Numbered from the stretch's first letter, positions 33,679 through 46,400 are shown. The stretch is DNA of 64,000 nucleotides from Leptodontidium sp. MPI-SDFR-AT-0119 (GCA_020726505.1 JAHLEZ010000011.1:1550001-1614000), one strand, 5' to 3'. Notes: a model not told the origin generated them from the sequence alone. Numbers and translations are program-made.

Positions 33679-33950
33679 GAGAAGGTGTTTGGTTTATTTA
33701 TTCTTGTTGGTATAGGCGGGGGTACACTTAACGGCCGAGCGAGTCGTGTTTTATGCATTTCCTGGTGGGGGGGGGGAGGCTTCTTTGAATTGAGCATATT
33801 CATATATACAGATTTACGTACATCATATATACATAGCGAGGATTGGGTTAGGTGTATTGGGGATGGGGAGAGAATAGGAGGGAGAGGAGGGTATACCCCT
33901 TTTTTTCGTGTTTACTTTTTTGGTGGGTTTGGGATAGGATGTCGTGTTAT

Positions 33951-34001
33951 GAACTTGAACTTGGACTTGGACTTGGAGACTTGGACTTGAACTTGAACTT
34001 G
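33951..34001. repeat. Tandem hexamer repeat GAACTT/GGACTT
   Basis: Eight imperfect hexamers (GAACTT and GGACTT) follow in the intergenic region. Confidence 0.85.
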
Positions 34002-34587
34002 CGATTCAGCGTGCATTGATTGATGGATTAGGGGGTGGGAAGAAGGTATATGAGGGAATGAACATGAGTACCAAGGGGGCGAGGAACGGGAAACATAGCG
34101 AGGAGTACAAGAGTACAAGACAATACAATACAATATATTATATCATATTGACATCACGACCCAGTACTGTACAGATGTGCAAGTTATGTTGTCCATCCAG
34201 TGCAGTGGGGCTCGCTTAGTGGTTTGTTTGGTCTTTCTCAACGACGGACTCCTGTAACGATGAAGAGAGGTCGTAGCAGCACAGCATAGTATGTGAACTT
34301 AGGGGCTTGCCTTCATGGCGCAGCACAGCTGCCAATAGAGCGTAGAGACCATAACGAGAACGGGTGATGGCCATAAATTCATATAAGCTACCCCTTCGGC
34401 CAGGACGGACTTTCTTTCGAAAGAGAGTTGAGCGATTGAAATGGTGAGATTGGGAGGAAGGTTTTTGGTAGCCGGCCCTTGCAGTCAATATTGGAACGTC
34501 ACCCGCCTTTCAAAACAAAACACACTTTGGAAAGGATATGCCCGAGAAAATAGTATATGGTGATTTCATTACTCAATCCTCGCGACC

Positions 34588-34614
34588 AGCAGTAGCAGCA
34601 GCAGCAGCAGCAGC
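34588..34614. repeat. (AGC)n triplet repeat
   Basis: About eight AGC units, one with a base change (AGT), lie just past the Nop13 stop, most likely in its 3' UTR, where they read as CTG. Confidence 0.9.
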
Positions 34615-34623
34615 GCTAAGAAA

Positions 34624-35916
34624 TCAAAACATGACCTTTTTACCCGTACTCTCCACAATGCCACCCGTCAAACGAGGAGCATATGGTTGACGATACTCGA
34701 CAGTCTTAGCAACTACCGGCCCTGACTTGACTTCTTCTCCTGACGGCTCAGAAGCACCTGGTGCACCCCCTGCAGCTCTCTGCTTCGATCCGTCCTTGCC
34801 ATATCTCTTCTTGTATCTGACTTGAGCGTCCTCGGCGAACTCCATGCGCAAAGGACGTCCCTTGATCCTGTTCACCCACCATTTCCTCAATTTAGTCTTC
34901 TTCGGCTTCGATTCGCGAACAACGTCTGAATCAGATCCGTCCTCGCTCTCAGACTCAGAAGCTTGAGAATCCTCTTCCTCGATCCTGACGAACCCCCGGA
35001 CGGCGCTCTCGGCAGACTCCAACTCCTCGAATACAATCCATGCGTACCCCTTGCACTTGCCCGTATCTTCGAAGGTAGCGACCTTGACGCTGGCGATGGC
35101 TCCACACTTCTCGAAGTGCTCCTTGAGCGAATCCTCGGTGGTGTCGAAGCTCAGGTTACCCAGGAAGACTCTCGTGCTAGGTGGTTTGCCCTCCTTTCTC
35201 GTCTCCTCTTTCGTTTTCTCCGGCCGTCCCTCAAATGACTTGTTATCCTTGATGAGAACCCTTCGACCGGACAGGAGCTGCTCAGACAGCTCAACCGCAT
35301 GCGTCACACCCAGCGCGGAAGAGAAATCCACATACGCAAAGCCCTTGTTGTGTACCGTCTTCCCGTATTTCTTCTCCTCGACCTTGTTGGCTGACTTCTT
35401 GTCGTTCGGTCCCGGCATGTGAATCCTGGTGATATCCTCCTCGGTCAGATCCGATTGCTCTACCAAGAATGTGCGCAGGTCCTCTTTGGATACGAAGAAT
35501 GGCATGTTTCCAATCCATACACCATGCGGGGACCTCTTCTCTACCTCGACCTTGACTTTCTTCGCTTCGGGCTCCGAAGGAGGATCTACTTTCGCGGCGG
35601 GGATTGGCTTGCCCTTCTTCAGACGGCGAAGCTCTTTCTTAGAGGGTGGCTGGGGAGCGGTAATATCGACTTCGATCTCGTCGGCATCTTCGTTGGCTTT
35701 GCGCTTCTTGGCTGGTGATTGCTCGGGGGCGTCGTCCGTGGTTTCTGGTAAAGGCGAATTTTCCTTCGACTCTGCGATTGCAGGTTCTGGGGACGAAAGT
35801 GAGTGTGGTGGAGTGGGTTCTGCAAGAGCTTCGGCCTTTCTCTTCTTGCTAGATTTCTCTTTCTTTGATTTATGAACCTTGTCCACTTTCGTGGAGGTTT
35901 TGTCGGAAGAAAGCAT
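34624..35916 (-). CDS. NOP13: Nop13-like nucleolar RNA-binding protein, two RRMs
   Basis: A single exon of 430 residues. Residues 1-128 are Lys/Glu/Ser-rich with several KKRK-type nuclear signals. RRM1 lies at about 131-225, with RNP2 VWIGNM and RNP1 KGFAYVDF. RRM2 lies at about 248-362, with VFLGNL and KGYAWIVF. Its second half is interrupted by an acidic, Ser-rich insertion (about 312-335) before KLRKWWVNRIKGRPLRMEFA. The arrangement, linker and C-terminal YAPRLTGGIVES match the Nop13 family, which is found in 90S pre-ribosome particles in yeast. Its start faces the Iec3 gene across 515 bases, which may give shared regulation. Confidence 0.88.
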   Translation of the reverse strand: MLSSDKTSTKVDKVHKSKKEKSSKKRKAEALAEPTPPHSLSSPEPAIAESKENSPLPETTDDAPEQSPAKKRKANEDADEIEVDITAPQPPSKKELRRLKKGKPIPAAKVDPPSEPEAKKVKVEVEKRSPHGVWIGNMPFFVSKEDLRTFLVEQSDLTEEDITRIHMPGPNDKKSANKVEEKKYGKTVHNKGFAYVDFSSALGVTHAVELSEQLLSGRRVLIKDNKSFEGRPEKTKEETRKEGKPPSTRVFLGNLSFDTTEDSLKEHFEKCGAIASVKVATFEDTGKCKGYAWIVFEELESAESAVRGFVRIEEEDSQASESESEDGSDSDVVRESKPKKTKLRKWWVNRIKGRPLRMEFAEDAQVRYKKRYGKDGSKQRAAGGAPGASEPSGEEVKSGPVVAKTVEYRQPYAPRLTGGIVESTGKKVMF

Positions 35917-36431
35917 TGCTGTGAGGAGGTGGTGTAGTTGCGTGAAGAAAGTCGAAATGCCCCGCGGACGACGTATTCAATAAGACGAATTCAAGGCGCG
36001 AAATGGCTATCGAGAAGAAAGTTGAACTTTGTTTTAATAACTTCGTATTCCTGGCCGTACAATTGAAATAAATTGCAGGTCTTTTGGTGGAGAGTGACTG
36101 CAGTATCTGACTTGGGCACCCGATATTCGATCAATCTTCAATCCAAATTATTTCTGCGATATGTGCATGTCGGGCCGTTGAATATCCGGGTCTAACAATT
36201 TTGGGCCGTCACTGTCGCTGCTATAACTGCAATCAATGGAGCCCAAGAAGCCTAAAAGCAGCATCAGAGCCCTGAATGCCTTCATGAAGTGATGTTCGAG
36301 ACACGAGCCATTGCATCACCTTCGAACACCGCTGTGGGCCATTCAGCACTCGCGACCTCCAACCAACAAAGCTGTGACTATCTACCATGATTGTGCCCCC
36401 GTTCAGTTCATCATAAAACAACGCAAATACC
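35917..36431. promoter_or_regulatory. Divergent promoter, NOP13 and IEC3
   Basis: Only 515 bases separate the two start codons. Nothing beyond ordinary AT-rich promoter sequence is visible. Confidence 0.5.
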
Positions 36432-37731
36432 ATGGACGCCAATGGAGAAGAGAATCTGGTGGTAGACCCAGACACAGCCATGGCAAACAACGGGGCTGTC
36501 GTGGAGCAGAATCCAGCAGACGCGAAGCCGACATACAAATCTTTCAAGTACGCGCATGTCCCTTCCAGCACTGGATAACAGCGCATGCTAGCAATCACGA
36601 TCTGCTTCCTCCACGAGCATTCCTCGACATATATACCCCAGCTAACATGTCGTGTTCTAGGAAGAAGTTCCGCAAGATGAAGATCAAGTTCGACGAAGCT
36701 ATGCGCCAGAGTAATGACTTGTACCTCGAGGAGCAACGTGCCAACAAGGCCGCCAAACGACTTGCGCAAGAGAACGAGTGAGCCTTCCTTCTCCAGCAGA
36801 GGAGTATCTAGCTAATGCCATATACAGTCAAATCCTCGACCTTCTCCTCGACATCAATAACTCCGCCCAGATCCCAGTTGACAAACGCTTCGACCTCACG
36901 CCAGAAGATGGTATCCTCTCCACCATCCCACCCCTCATCACAGAGGAAGAACTAGCCAGCGCGGCCGAACTCCAAACACCAGAAGGAATAGCCCTCTACG
37001 ACGAGATCCGTGCCTTGATGAAAGAGCGAGAAGCCAGCCTAAACAACGCCTCGATACCGCCAAAGTCCCTCACGGCACTCATCAAGAACACACCCCACAC
37101 GAAGCTCGACCAAATCCCCGAGGACCAGCTGGCATTACTGAACCCCATCGAAGGACAACCTGCTCCCCTCGGCTTCCTCACCGCAGAGCAACTGGACGAC
37201 TACCTCTACGACATCGACGCTCATCTCGGCACCGTCCCTGCCCTCCCTCCTCCCTCCCCATCAGCCTCCCACCAAGACCTCGCCTTCGGCAACTACCACA
37301 GCCCATACAACTGGCTCCGCCGGAACCAGCCTCACATCTTCCTCCAAGACGGCGAAGGCAGCGAGAAGTCCAGCGGCAAGCCTGGCGCCCTTCGCGGAGC
37401 TGGAAAACGCGCCAGCATCCCCGCACCCAGCAAGCCGGACGCATTAGAAATAGTAGAGGAAGATGGTCAAGGATACGATTTTGCTCTCGGTGGAGGTGCT
37501 ACTACGAAAGGCAAGCGGAAGCGTGACGATGATGATAATTCCGGGGGTTATCACCCTTCGAAAGCGATTAAGGCTACCGAAGACGGCGTGAGGAAGAAGA
37601 GACCTTACAATAGGAAGCCGAAACCTGTTGATGGGGAAGCTCCTCCACCCAGCACCAAGAAGGGCAAGGGCAGGGCGAAGGCAAAACTACCGACTCCTGA
37701 TCCGAATGCTCATCCTTTTGGACCTATTTAA
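36432..37731 (+). CDS. iec3: Iec3-type subunit of the INO80 chromatin remodelling complex
   Basis: Three exons (36432-36547, 36661-36777, 36828-37731) join in frame to 378 residues. The first two introns use GTACGC and GTGAGC donors and standard AG acceptors. The N-terminal helix begins TYKSFKKKFRKMKIKFDEAM (about residues 35-54) and continues through EEQRANKAAKRLAQENDQILDLLLD, the hallmark of the Iec3 family. The middle is a helical region with an NTPHTKLDQIPEDQL segment, and the C-terminus is basic with KRKR and RKKRPYNRKPKP signals, probably nuclear or DNA-contacting. In fission yeast Iec3 is a regulatory INO80 subunit. Its promoter is shared with NOP13. The assignment rests on the N-terminal block. 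Confidence 0.87.
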
Positions 37732-38578
37732 GGTTCCTTTAGGCACTATGTTCTATGTACTATGAATGGAGTTCGGGAGACGGATAGGGTGGGATGGTAT
37801 GGAATGGGTTTTGCAAGGCATTTTTCTAACTTGCTTGTTTTGAATGGGATATACGGATGGCTGGCGGGCTCTAAGAAGGGAGTTCACTTGTGTGGAGATA
37901 GCTGTATATTATTGGCGTGATGGAAAGGAATAGTTTCATCATTGCGTGCGATGCGGTGCGCCTAAGGGGAAGCGTTGTTTTACAGGAGTCACCCTTACCA
38001 AGACTCTGTTTGTACAGTACAATATTCGAATGCGAGCTAACTAGTCGAATTACAAGATCAATCGAGATATGACGTAAGACTGACATTGGGCTTGACTGCA
38101 CTAGACTGGAGTTCTAGCTTCAGATTATGTGCGAGAGTACCCGTAAGTGTAATTGTACTCCCAAGTGGAATGAATGGAATGAATGGACGTATGACTTTTT
38201 CAATGCAACTGAAATTCGGTCTGATCTATGTACAATGCAGCTGATATATTCGTGATGTATGTATGTATGTATGCCATGCCCCCCTTTCCTCCTCTCTCTC
38301 TCTGTCCATCCACCATGCAAAGATTCTCGCTCGCTCGGTAACAAAAAAAAAAAAAACAGTAAACAAGTCTTTCTTGTCTTGTCTGATCTTTTCTGGTCTT
38401 TTCTCTGTATGTTGGTATGCATTCCTTCCATCCATCTGAGCACCAGAATTCCAGTTCTAATGCATGCTATGCAAGTCATTCTCAACCCTTCCCCTTCCCC
38501 TTCTCCTCCCACACCCTCCTCCACTTCTCGCCCTTTACCAGTTCCTTAGCAAGCCAGTGAAACAGCCGCAGAAGCAGT
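37732..38578. other. Convergent 3' region of IEC3 and IDP1
   Basis: 0.85 kb with both 3' UTRs. A (TATG)n tract lies at 38256-38273. No gene seen. Confidence 0.5.
38256..38273. repeat. (TATG)n microsatellite
   Basis: Four uninterrupted TATG units between the convergent genes. Confidence 0.85.
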
Positions 38579-40224
38579 CTACAACTTCTGCTTCAACAAA
38601 CTCTTCATCCTCCTCTCCACGGCATTCAAATACTCTGTCGTAGTAACATAATCCTCCCTGCCGGTCTTCCCACACGCCAGTGCGAGATCCTTCGTCATGA
38701 TCCCATCCACATCAACCGTATCGATACAAGCCTTCTCGAGACTCTCTGCGAACGCCACTACTTCAGGCGTCTCGTCTAGGGTGCCGCGCTGCACGAGTCC
38801 TCGCGTCCAGGCGAAGATCGATGCGATTGGGTTGGTGGATGTCTCGTTGCCTTTTTGGTGTTCTCTGTAGTGCCGCGTTACGGTGCCGTGGGCGGCTTCG
38901 GATTCGAACGTTTTGCCGTCGGGGGTTATCAACACGCTGGTCATGAGGCCGAGGGAGCCAAAGCCTTGGGCTACGATGTCGGATTGGACGTCACCGTCGT
39001 AGTCTGGGGGATGTTAGTTGGGCACGTTCTCATTCTCATTGTCGTTCTCAAACTTCTCTCTCCGACTTGTTGCCCAGTTTTGGATTTGGTGTTGCGTTTT
39101 TGAGGAAGGGAAACACGGAAGCGAGAAAAATTAAGAAGAGACAAAGAAAGGTGTGGAATCAAACATACTCTTCAAAGCCATAATATACCCTCCAGAACTC
39201 TTCATCATCTGCGCGACCATATCGTCGATAAGTCTGTGCTCATACCAGATCTTCTTCGCCTCGAACTCCTTCTTGTAGGTGCTCTGATAGATCTCCTCAA
39301 AGATATCCTTGAAGCGCCCATCGTACTTCTTCAAGATCGTATTCTTGGTACTCATATACAGAGGCAGACTCTTTGCGATAGCGAGCTTGAAAGAGGCGTG
39401 TGCGAACCCCTCGATGCTCTCATTAGTGTTGTATTGCGTCTGCGCGACCCCGCCGCCATTCTTGAACTCGTAGACTTCGACCTCTTCGGGCTTGCCCCCA
39501 GTGGGTGTGAATACCATCTTGAGCGTGCCATTTCCGGGGATGACGAGGTCTTTCGCGCGATATTGGTCTCCGAAGGCGTGGCGGCCGATGATGATGGGTT
39601 TCTTCCACCCTGGCACGAGGCGTGGGATGCGTGGGATCACGATGGGTTCTCTGAAGACTGTTCCGCCGAGAGCGTTGCGGATTGTTCCATTGGGGGAGAG
39701 CCACACTATTATGTCTTGCATTAGCCTTGCTTATTTTGGCACTCGAACTCAAATCTGATTCCAAATCCAAATAAATCCGTTTTTACAATTACAAGTCCAT
39801 CTACATTCTTGCACAGGAGAGGGGAAGACATACTCTGCTTCAAATTGAACTCCTTAACTCTGGCCTCGTCCGGGGTGATAGTCGCACACTTCACACCAAC
39901 CGAGTACTTCTTGATCGCCTCGGCAGAATCGATAGTGACCTGATCATTCGTCTCGTCTCTGTATTCCAAGCCCAAGTCGTAGTACTTGAGGTCGATGTCG
40001 AGGTAGGGGTGGATGAACTTGTCCTTGATGTCCTTCCAGATGATGCGCGTCATCTCGTCGCCGTCCAGCTCCACCACGGGGTTCTTTACCTTGATCTTCT
40101 TGAAGCTGGCCATGTTGCGGGTCTGTATGAAGGCTGATCCGAAGCGTGCTGCGAGGGAGTGTGGTTGCCGTGCGCGAGAGATGCTGTTGAGGCTGCGGGA
40201 GAGGGTGCTTCTTGAGGCGTTCAT
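38579..40224 (-). CDS. IDP1: NADP-dependent isocitrate dehydrogenase
   Basis: Three exons (40224-39834, 39705-39169, 39003-38579) join to 450 residues, with GT-AG introns of 128 and 165 bases. The enzyme oxidises isocitrate to 2-oxoglutarate with NADP. The N-terminal 37 residues are Arg/Ser-rich without acidic residues, typical of a mitochondrial presequence. Enzyme sequence begins near residue 38 with [21 protein letters not shown], followed by [61 protein letters not shown] and [16 protein letters not shown], all eukaryotic NADP-IDH blocks including the metal-binding Asp residues. The C-terminus is KQKL, only loosely like a peroxisomal signal. An internal ATG at 40113 would yield a cytosolic form. 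Confidence 0.95.
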
Positions 40225-41900
40225 GATGTACGAAGGAGGGATGGGATGCGAGGGGATAAGATAGGATAGGATGGAGGGAAGAAATCGGAAATCGGGAGCG
40301 GAGCGGTCTGCGGTAACTCGGTCGGTGTCGGTCGTGCAATTTTTTAGTTGCCTTAGTGGTTTCTGGTGTGTATGAGTAGTGTAGTGTGGTTCTTGATAGC
40401 AAGTGTTTGCTGTCAAACGTCAAAGATTGGCGTCGTCTTTCCCGAGGATGGAGATGTGGGGGAGAGGAGGGCGCCCGGGATAAGTCTTCACCAGGAATTG
40501 GAAGGTGGAGGGTGGGTGACTTTAGCCGGCAGTCAATTGCGGCAAAGAAGATGAAACTCTTTGGACTTGAGGAATTGAGCCAGGTAGATGTTGGAATGGT
40601 GATTGTTTTCTTGTTTTTTATGAATTAATTTTCAAGGGGAAAATTAATCCTGCAGTCATAGATGTATTCAATGCAATTTTTACATGCGGCAAGCTCTGTA
40701 GCTATCCGAGAACGGAGCTGTTATCCCCACCTCAGGATGTCAAAGGTTGTCACAGCCGGCCGCGAGTTTCCGCTGCGATCCGCACTGCCCTGCTTGCAGG
40801 TATCACGTGGAGTTGATGTTTATGATTTATTTCTAGACTAGAAAGGTAGGGGTAGATTATCATAATTATCTTCTAGTTGAACTAACTGTGATGTAGGTTG
40901 TGGATTATGAGCATTTACCGTCTGTCGAGCAAACAATCACTCCAGGTACCTAGATAGCCGAGGAACATAAACACCAAGAGAGGGAGAACATCATCGGATT
41001 AATAAACACTACACTACTAAAACAAACAAATAGCTAGTTACTAATCCTACTCCTCCCCCACCTCATCCCATCTCATCCCATCAATCCTATCCAATCCAAT
41101 CATAAAAAAGAAGCTAACAAGTTCATAAGGTAATCATGAAAAAGCCAAGCGAAAAAAAGAGTCTTCTAACCAACGCCAGACGACGTTCTGTTGGTAGCCA
41201 TCATCCATTGATAAAAATGCCCGACGTGTATGCTTGCTCCCATGTATATAAATGCCATCCTACTCCGATCCACTTTGCCGGCGAAGAACGTAACCTGACT
41301 CCGATTCCGATTTCGTTGACGCCGAGAAGAAAACATTATGATGAAGAACCAAAACAGAGTAAAATAAAATAAATGAGAACAGTAAGTGTAAGAACAAGAG
41401 TAGATGAAGAGAGAGAGAGAGAGGAGGGGAGAGAAGAAACCCGCGAAACTACAAGAAGCCAAGAAGTAACGCCAACTTAGTTAGAACGACAAGGTAGAAG
41501 AGAGATAGAAAAGCAACGCTTGCAGCTTTTCTAATGTTCTCCATCAAGCTTGCCCAAGTACCCAATGCCCAGTTCCTAATGCCCGATGTCCATGTATCCC
41601 GACCTGCCCGCTTCCTGAAGATCCAAATTCCCATAGCGCAGACACCATTTGCTGTAAACAGAACAAGCAAGGAAAATAAGCAGCCGCAGGAGAGAGGAAC
41701 AAAACAACGACATAACCTCTCACCACCGGCGAGCCACCTTTGAACGCCCCCAACCCCATTTCGATCCGCCTCCCTACTCCAACTCCGTGATGAATCTAGC
41801 CGCCACCGTGTTTATCCTTTCCACTTCTTCCCCCCCCCCTCTACCCTTTCTGTATTTTGAAGTTCGTAGATGGGTTCAACCCAACTCAACCTCATCCCAA
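40225..41900. other. Intergenic, no gene seen
   Basis: IDP1 promoter and 3' end of the zinc-finger gene. Short AT-rich runs, a GA-rich (GAGAG)n tract near 41,410-41,430, and no recognisable coding sequence. Confidence 0.5.
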
Positions 41901-43458
41901 CTACCCAAAAGTCTGAGCCCCAATCTGCGTCTCATGATAATTGCAATCCGGACAAGGATCCCACTCCCCATACCCATTATCAACCCATCCACCCCCCTGA
42001 AAGCAAGCATGACACTTCGGTGAAGGTTGAAATTGCAACTGCATCTGCATCTGCTGGCCCTCCAGGCTCCCACCAATATCCATACCCATACCCATATCAA
42101 CATCCATCGCCGCCTGCGAATCCTCCTTAGGACTCAACTTCAACCTAGCATCGATGCGCTCCTGCTCACACTGCAGATTGCACCCGACACAAACCCACCC
42201 ATGCTTCGCAACCCACGTCTTCTCCAAACACTTTGGGCATCTCCAATGGTTAGCCGAGATCTTGCGGGAGTCAAGCCACTTCTTCTGTTGCCTCGCCCAG
42301 TCGCGCTTCTGCTTGTCGGTGCGCGCTCCTTTCTCGCCCTTGGCCGCCCCGATGTCTTCCTGGTGGAAGTCGCGCAGGTGGTCGCGGTAGTGGTCCTTGC
42401 GCGTGAAGGGTTCCTGGTGTCGCCCGCTGAGGCACGGGCAGTAGCTGCATGGGAATTTATCTCTGTCTTCGGGGGGGCCGTGGACGTGTTTGAGGTGGCG
42501 GTCGCAGTCGGCTGGTCTGGTGAAGGGTTCGCCATTCCGGTTGCATTCTCCTGGCCAGGGGCATTGTGTCGAGCCCTTTTGGGTTGATCTATGAACGAAC
42601 TTGATTAGCAACTGTAGGTCGAACCAAGTCTGAAGAAAGGAATAGAATGATAGAGGAGGCTACTCACGCCGGAATATCAAGATAGACTCTTTCGGGGGTG
42701 TTGAACGAGATGTCTGACATCTTGAGGATTTCAAGATGCAAATTGTCTTTCTGCAGGATGAGTTTGTACTTTTTCACTAGCTCGGTGTTGGGTGGCCATC
42801 CTAGACTTTTGGGCGTTTGTTTCTCCCCTGGTTGGTCATTCACATAGCTGGTTTGACTGTTTGACGGTAGGTGGGCTGCTGGTGGGCGCAGGGTTGAAGA
42901 GTTGTCGCGGCTGTTTGTCCAAGACGTTGATTGCGTAGGCTGCGTTCTGTAGTTCATGCCGTAGGGACTTAGTTTTTCGGAGGTGAGAGATGGATCGCTG
43001 AAGGACTTGGTGTAATTGCATGAATCCATAGACAGAACATCTTCTTGTTGAACGCCAGATATAATGTGGCCCGAGGATTGGTGATAGGTATCCAAAGGAA
43101 TACCTTCGAAGAGATTGGCCTGCTCAGCAACTGGGGGTAGTCTGCTGTTGAATTGGCCACCGAAGGCAGCGTAGTGAGGGTCGAAATCCATACCGGCCTC
43201 CTGTTTGAACTCTTGTAGAAAGTCCTCTGGTTGAACAAAGTGGTAGGTTTCGGTGGCAAACGAATCTACGGTTGCATTCGAGCCTACCGATAATTCGGTC
43301 CAAGAGGAGTTGTTGCTTTGGCTACTAGGATCACGGTTCATGGAAGATCCTCCGGGGTAGGCTTGATTCGCTTGAGAGTTTGCATTCCCTGAGAAATAGT
43401 TCTCTTGTGAGCCTGGGGAGAGCACGGGATTGTAGGAGAAGTTGGACTGCTGTGCCAT
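41901..43458 (-). CDS. Cys/His-rich zinc-finger protein (putative regulator)
   Basis: Two exons (43458-42668 and 42588-41901) join across a 79-base intron to 492 residues. The first 240 residues are Asn/Gln/Ser-rich and probably an activation or interaction region. After the intron comes a block of paired C2H2-like fingers: CPWPGECN...CDRHLKHVH and FPCSYCPCLSGRHQEPFTRKDHYRDHLRDFH, each extended by an inserted loop. A zinc-ribbon-like unit follows (WRCPKCLEKTWVAKHGWVCVGCNLQCE), then an MDVDMGMGMD repeat, and lastly another CxxC pair (CHACFQGGGW...CPDC). This is not a standard C2H2 factor. DNA or RNA binding in the nucleus is likely but no specific pathway can be named. A long 3.2 kb flank lies upstream. 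Confidence 0.82.
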
Positions 43459-46400
43459 CTTGTCCTTGAGCGGTGCTGTGGATCCGGCTCGAGGAGGTAG
43501 AGTTATATTGGGGAGGCCAGCTCACGCTGTGACAAGATACATCAGGGCTCAGGCTTTGGAGCACGGAATAGACATAAGGAATACTAGACTTACTGTGAAT
43601 ATTGAAAGGACGAGCAAGAATTAAGAAAACAAATTTGTGAAGAAATTGCCGAGAAGGCTTTAAGTCAAGAGAGGAGGAAAGTGCAAGGCAAGACAAGGAG
43701 AGCCAATCCGTTAAACTTTGTTAATGAGCTGGTTCTGGCCTTCACACTCGAGGAAGGCGGCGTTCTAGTATATAGCAAATGACGAACATATCGAGCTCCA
43801 CCGCTCAATCCAAGTCAGAAGTGCCATGTGGGAGACAAGGGCACGTCGGGTCTTCAGATCCAACGAGAATACAAGGCGGTATCTGATAGACTGATTCGAA
43901 TCGGGGAAGAGACGGATGAAGGACGGGAACACCCACGTATGCCAAAACATCGATGGAGCATGCGAAGCCACATCGCAGCCCTGCCCTCGTCCAATCTCAA
44001 GCAACAGATAGACATCTCCAGCACTCAAGTCTGCAGCAGGCAGGAGGGCTATGCCAAACCCATTCACCGAGAAGGACCAATGACACATAGCTCCAACGAC
44101 CGCTCACTCGTCGTTTTCGTTGGTCAGCATGAAAAAGGGCACCCAGAGCGGGGGATTCCTCCCTCATTCACTCGGTGCCGACACATTTTCCTCTCAGAGC
44201 CTTGCGTCTTTTAGAGCCGCTTCTCGAGTCTTGGTGGGAAAATAAGCGTGCCGACAGACTGACCGGCTGACTGAACAGCCTTACTGAGGCGTGCTCAACC
44301 CACAACCTGAACTTGACCAAAGGGAATCGTGCCCCAAATTTTCGCTTGCAATAAGGCAGAATAAAGGGCAGATTCTCCATCGTCGTTCGTGATGGGCTGG
44401 GCCGGGCTGCTGCCGCGTTAGGAGAGCCAGAGCGAGGGCAAAGGCAAAGGCACCGGTGAAGAACCATCACGACGACAGCACATTGCCGGGCGAACCTGAT
44501 CTCCACCAGCCCTCTCGTCGTTTGCCAGCCAGGACTGTACAGTAGGTAATTCTGGGGCAACCGCCCGAGGAGGAGGCGGTTGAGATACCTTCATGGGAAA
44601 AAGCGATACTAGAAGAGCAAGGTCAAGGAGGTGATGTGATGACTTCTATATCACCGTCACCCAAGCTGGGCCACAACCGTCTCGGATATGGGGGATGGAT
44701 AATACCGTGCAGCAATTCATGCAAGATGTGTTGTGCTTTCCATGGCCACTGGGCTTGAGATTCGAGGCTGGCTGGCGGTGCGCCATTTAATTTCTGGAGG
44801 TGTGGAAGATGTTGAGGTGGGTGATGGTTAGGCAACCAGCGAGGCTTGCTTGGACTGTTCGCCCTCCTTTTGCCTAGCCGCTCGAAGGAAGCTCATCTCA
44901 GCATCAAGACTCATCCACGCTGGACTGTATTGATTGCTTTTGTGCGAGAGACGGTCATGGGACTGCGAACAGTGGAATTGCACGAGCGGGTGCCCCTTTT
45001 TGCCCTGCAGCGCCCCATTGCTCAGTGGGAAGCTTCAAGATGAGTGTCTAGGTCGCTCAAAGCTGCGCACACTGCATCTAATGCTGCGAACTGGGGAATG
45101 TGACATGGAGCAGGCTGTGGGATTTCGGATGCGGTACCCGACGAGGCATTTGGTGTGGCAGCATTGGTCCTCACCGTCAAGAGAAAATCCAAATAGAAGC
45201 AGTTTCCTGTCAGAACGTTAGCATCGGTCGATAGGTACAGAGAGAAGTGAAGTAGAGAAGTTTTCTGCATGAAAATATATTGTTTGGAAGAGAAGTTGGG
45301 AGAGGAGAGTGTGAAGTTTCAGTAGTTGACATTGGCCAATTAGCGAGCATCCCGCTAAAATGATGCGCAGCGGTAGGGTCGCTATCTGGGTCGCACGCAG
45401 GGTTGCCTCCAGGTCGCATCTTGGGCGAGAGACTGAGACCGAGGAGGGATCGTGAGAGTGAGTACCTAGGTAGGTAGAGTTGAAGTTGAAGAAGGGTGGG
45501 TGTGGATGGGTGTGAGAGGAGAGAAAGGGTGTGTGCGTCCCTGGTTGTCCCTGGAAAAGAAAGCAAAAAGGAAGAATAGAAGTCCAGGAACATTCCCTCC
45601 CGTCTTTCGTTGTTTTGATCAAGAAAGGCAACCAAAACACTCACTCACTCACACTCACTCACTCACTCACTCACTCCAAAAAGGCCAAAGATCTGCTGCC
45701 CAGAACAAAAAGAACAGCAACAACAACGTCAACAACAAGATCAACCGGTGAAGAAGGCAAGCAAGCAGGCTGGGTAGGCGATTCTTTCTTATACATACAT
45801 AAGTCCGCCTTGCCCTTTCCCCCTTCAACTGCTTCTCAACCAGATCCATCCATCCATCCATCCTCAGCTCGCTTCTGCTCTGCTCTGCTCTGATCAACAT
45901 ACCCATACCTTATGCATTAATGCCCAACGCCTCTGTTTTCTTTGGTTCTGCATGTTCTACAACTACCGCCTGAGCTGCCCGGCGCGGCGTCCCGCATAAC
46001 ATACATACATAGTCTACTCCGTACAGCAATCATACAGCGCAGCAAGCAAACCTACTGACTGTATTCTCGCCTTAGAATTCAAAACGGCTTCATCCATTTG
46101 TTGTGGATTAAAGTCCTCTCTCTCCTCTCTTCCGCCTTCGATTTCCCTTTACCAATAGATTCGACACCGAGTTGCAATCAGCCAGTCGAGTCAGTTGGTC
46201 GAACTTCGAAGATGGGGGAACTGCAGTTCCATTAGTTTGCTGCAGCATCGGACAGCCAGGGCTTACTTTGGAGGCGAGGATGAAATCGACTGGCCAATGG
46301 AGTGGGAAATGGTCAGTCGTCAGTCACATATCACACTCAACTCGGGATTGCACTTCTTTCACACATACGCACACATACATATTCATGCATACAGGAAAAC

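Larger units (their letters stand above)
33679..34623. other. Convergent 3' region of RasGAP and Nop13 genes
   Basis: This 0.9 kb holds both 3' UTRs. Tandem TTGGACTTGAAC-like units lie at 33951-34001 and an AGC triplet tract at about 34588-34614, just past the Nop13 stop. No gene seen. Confidence 0.5.
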
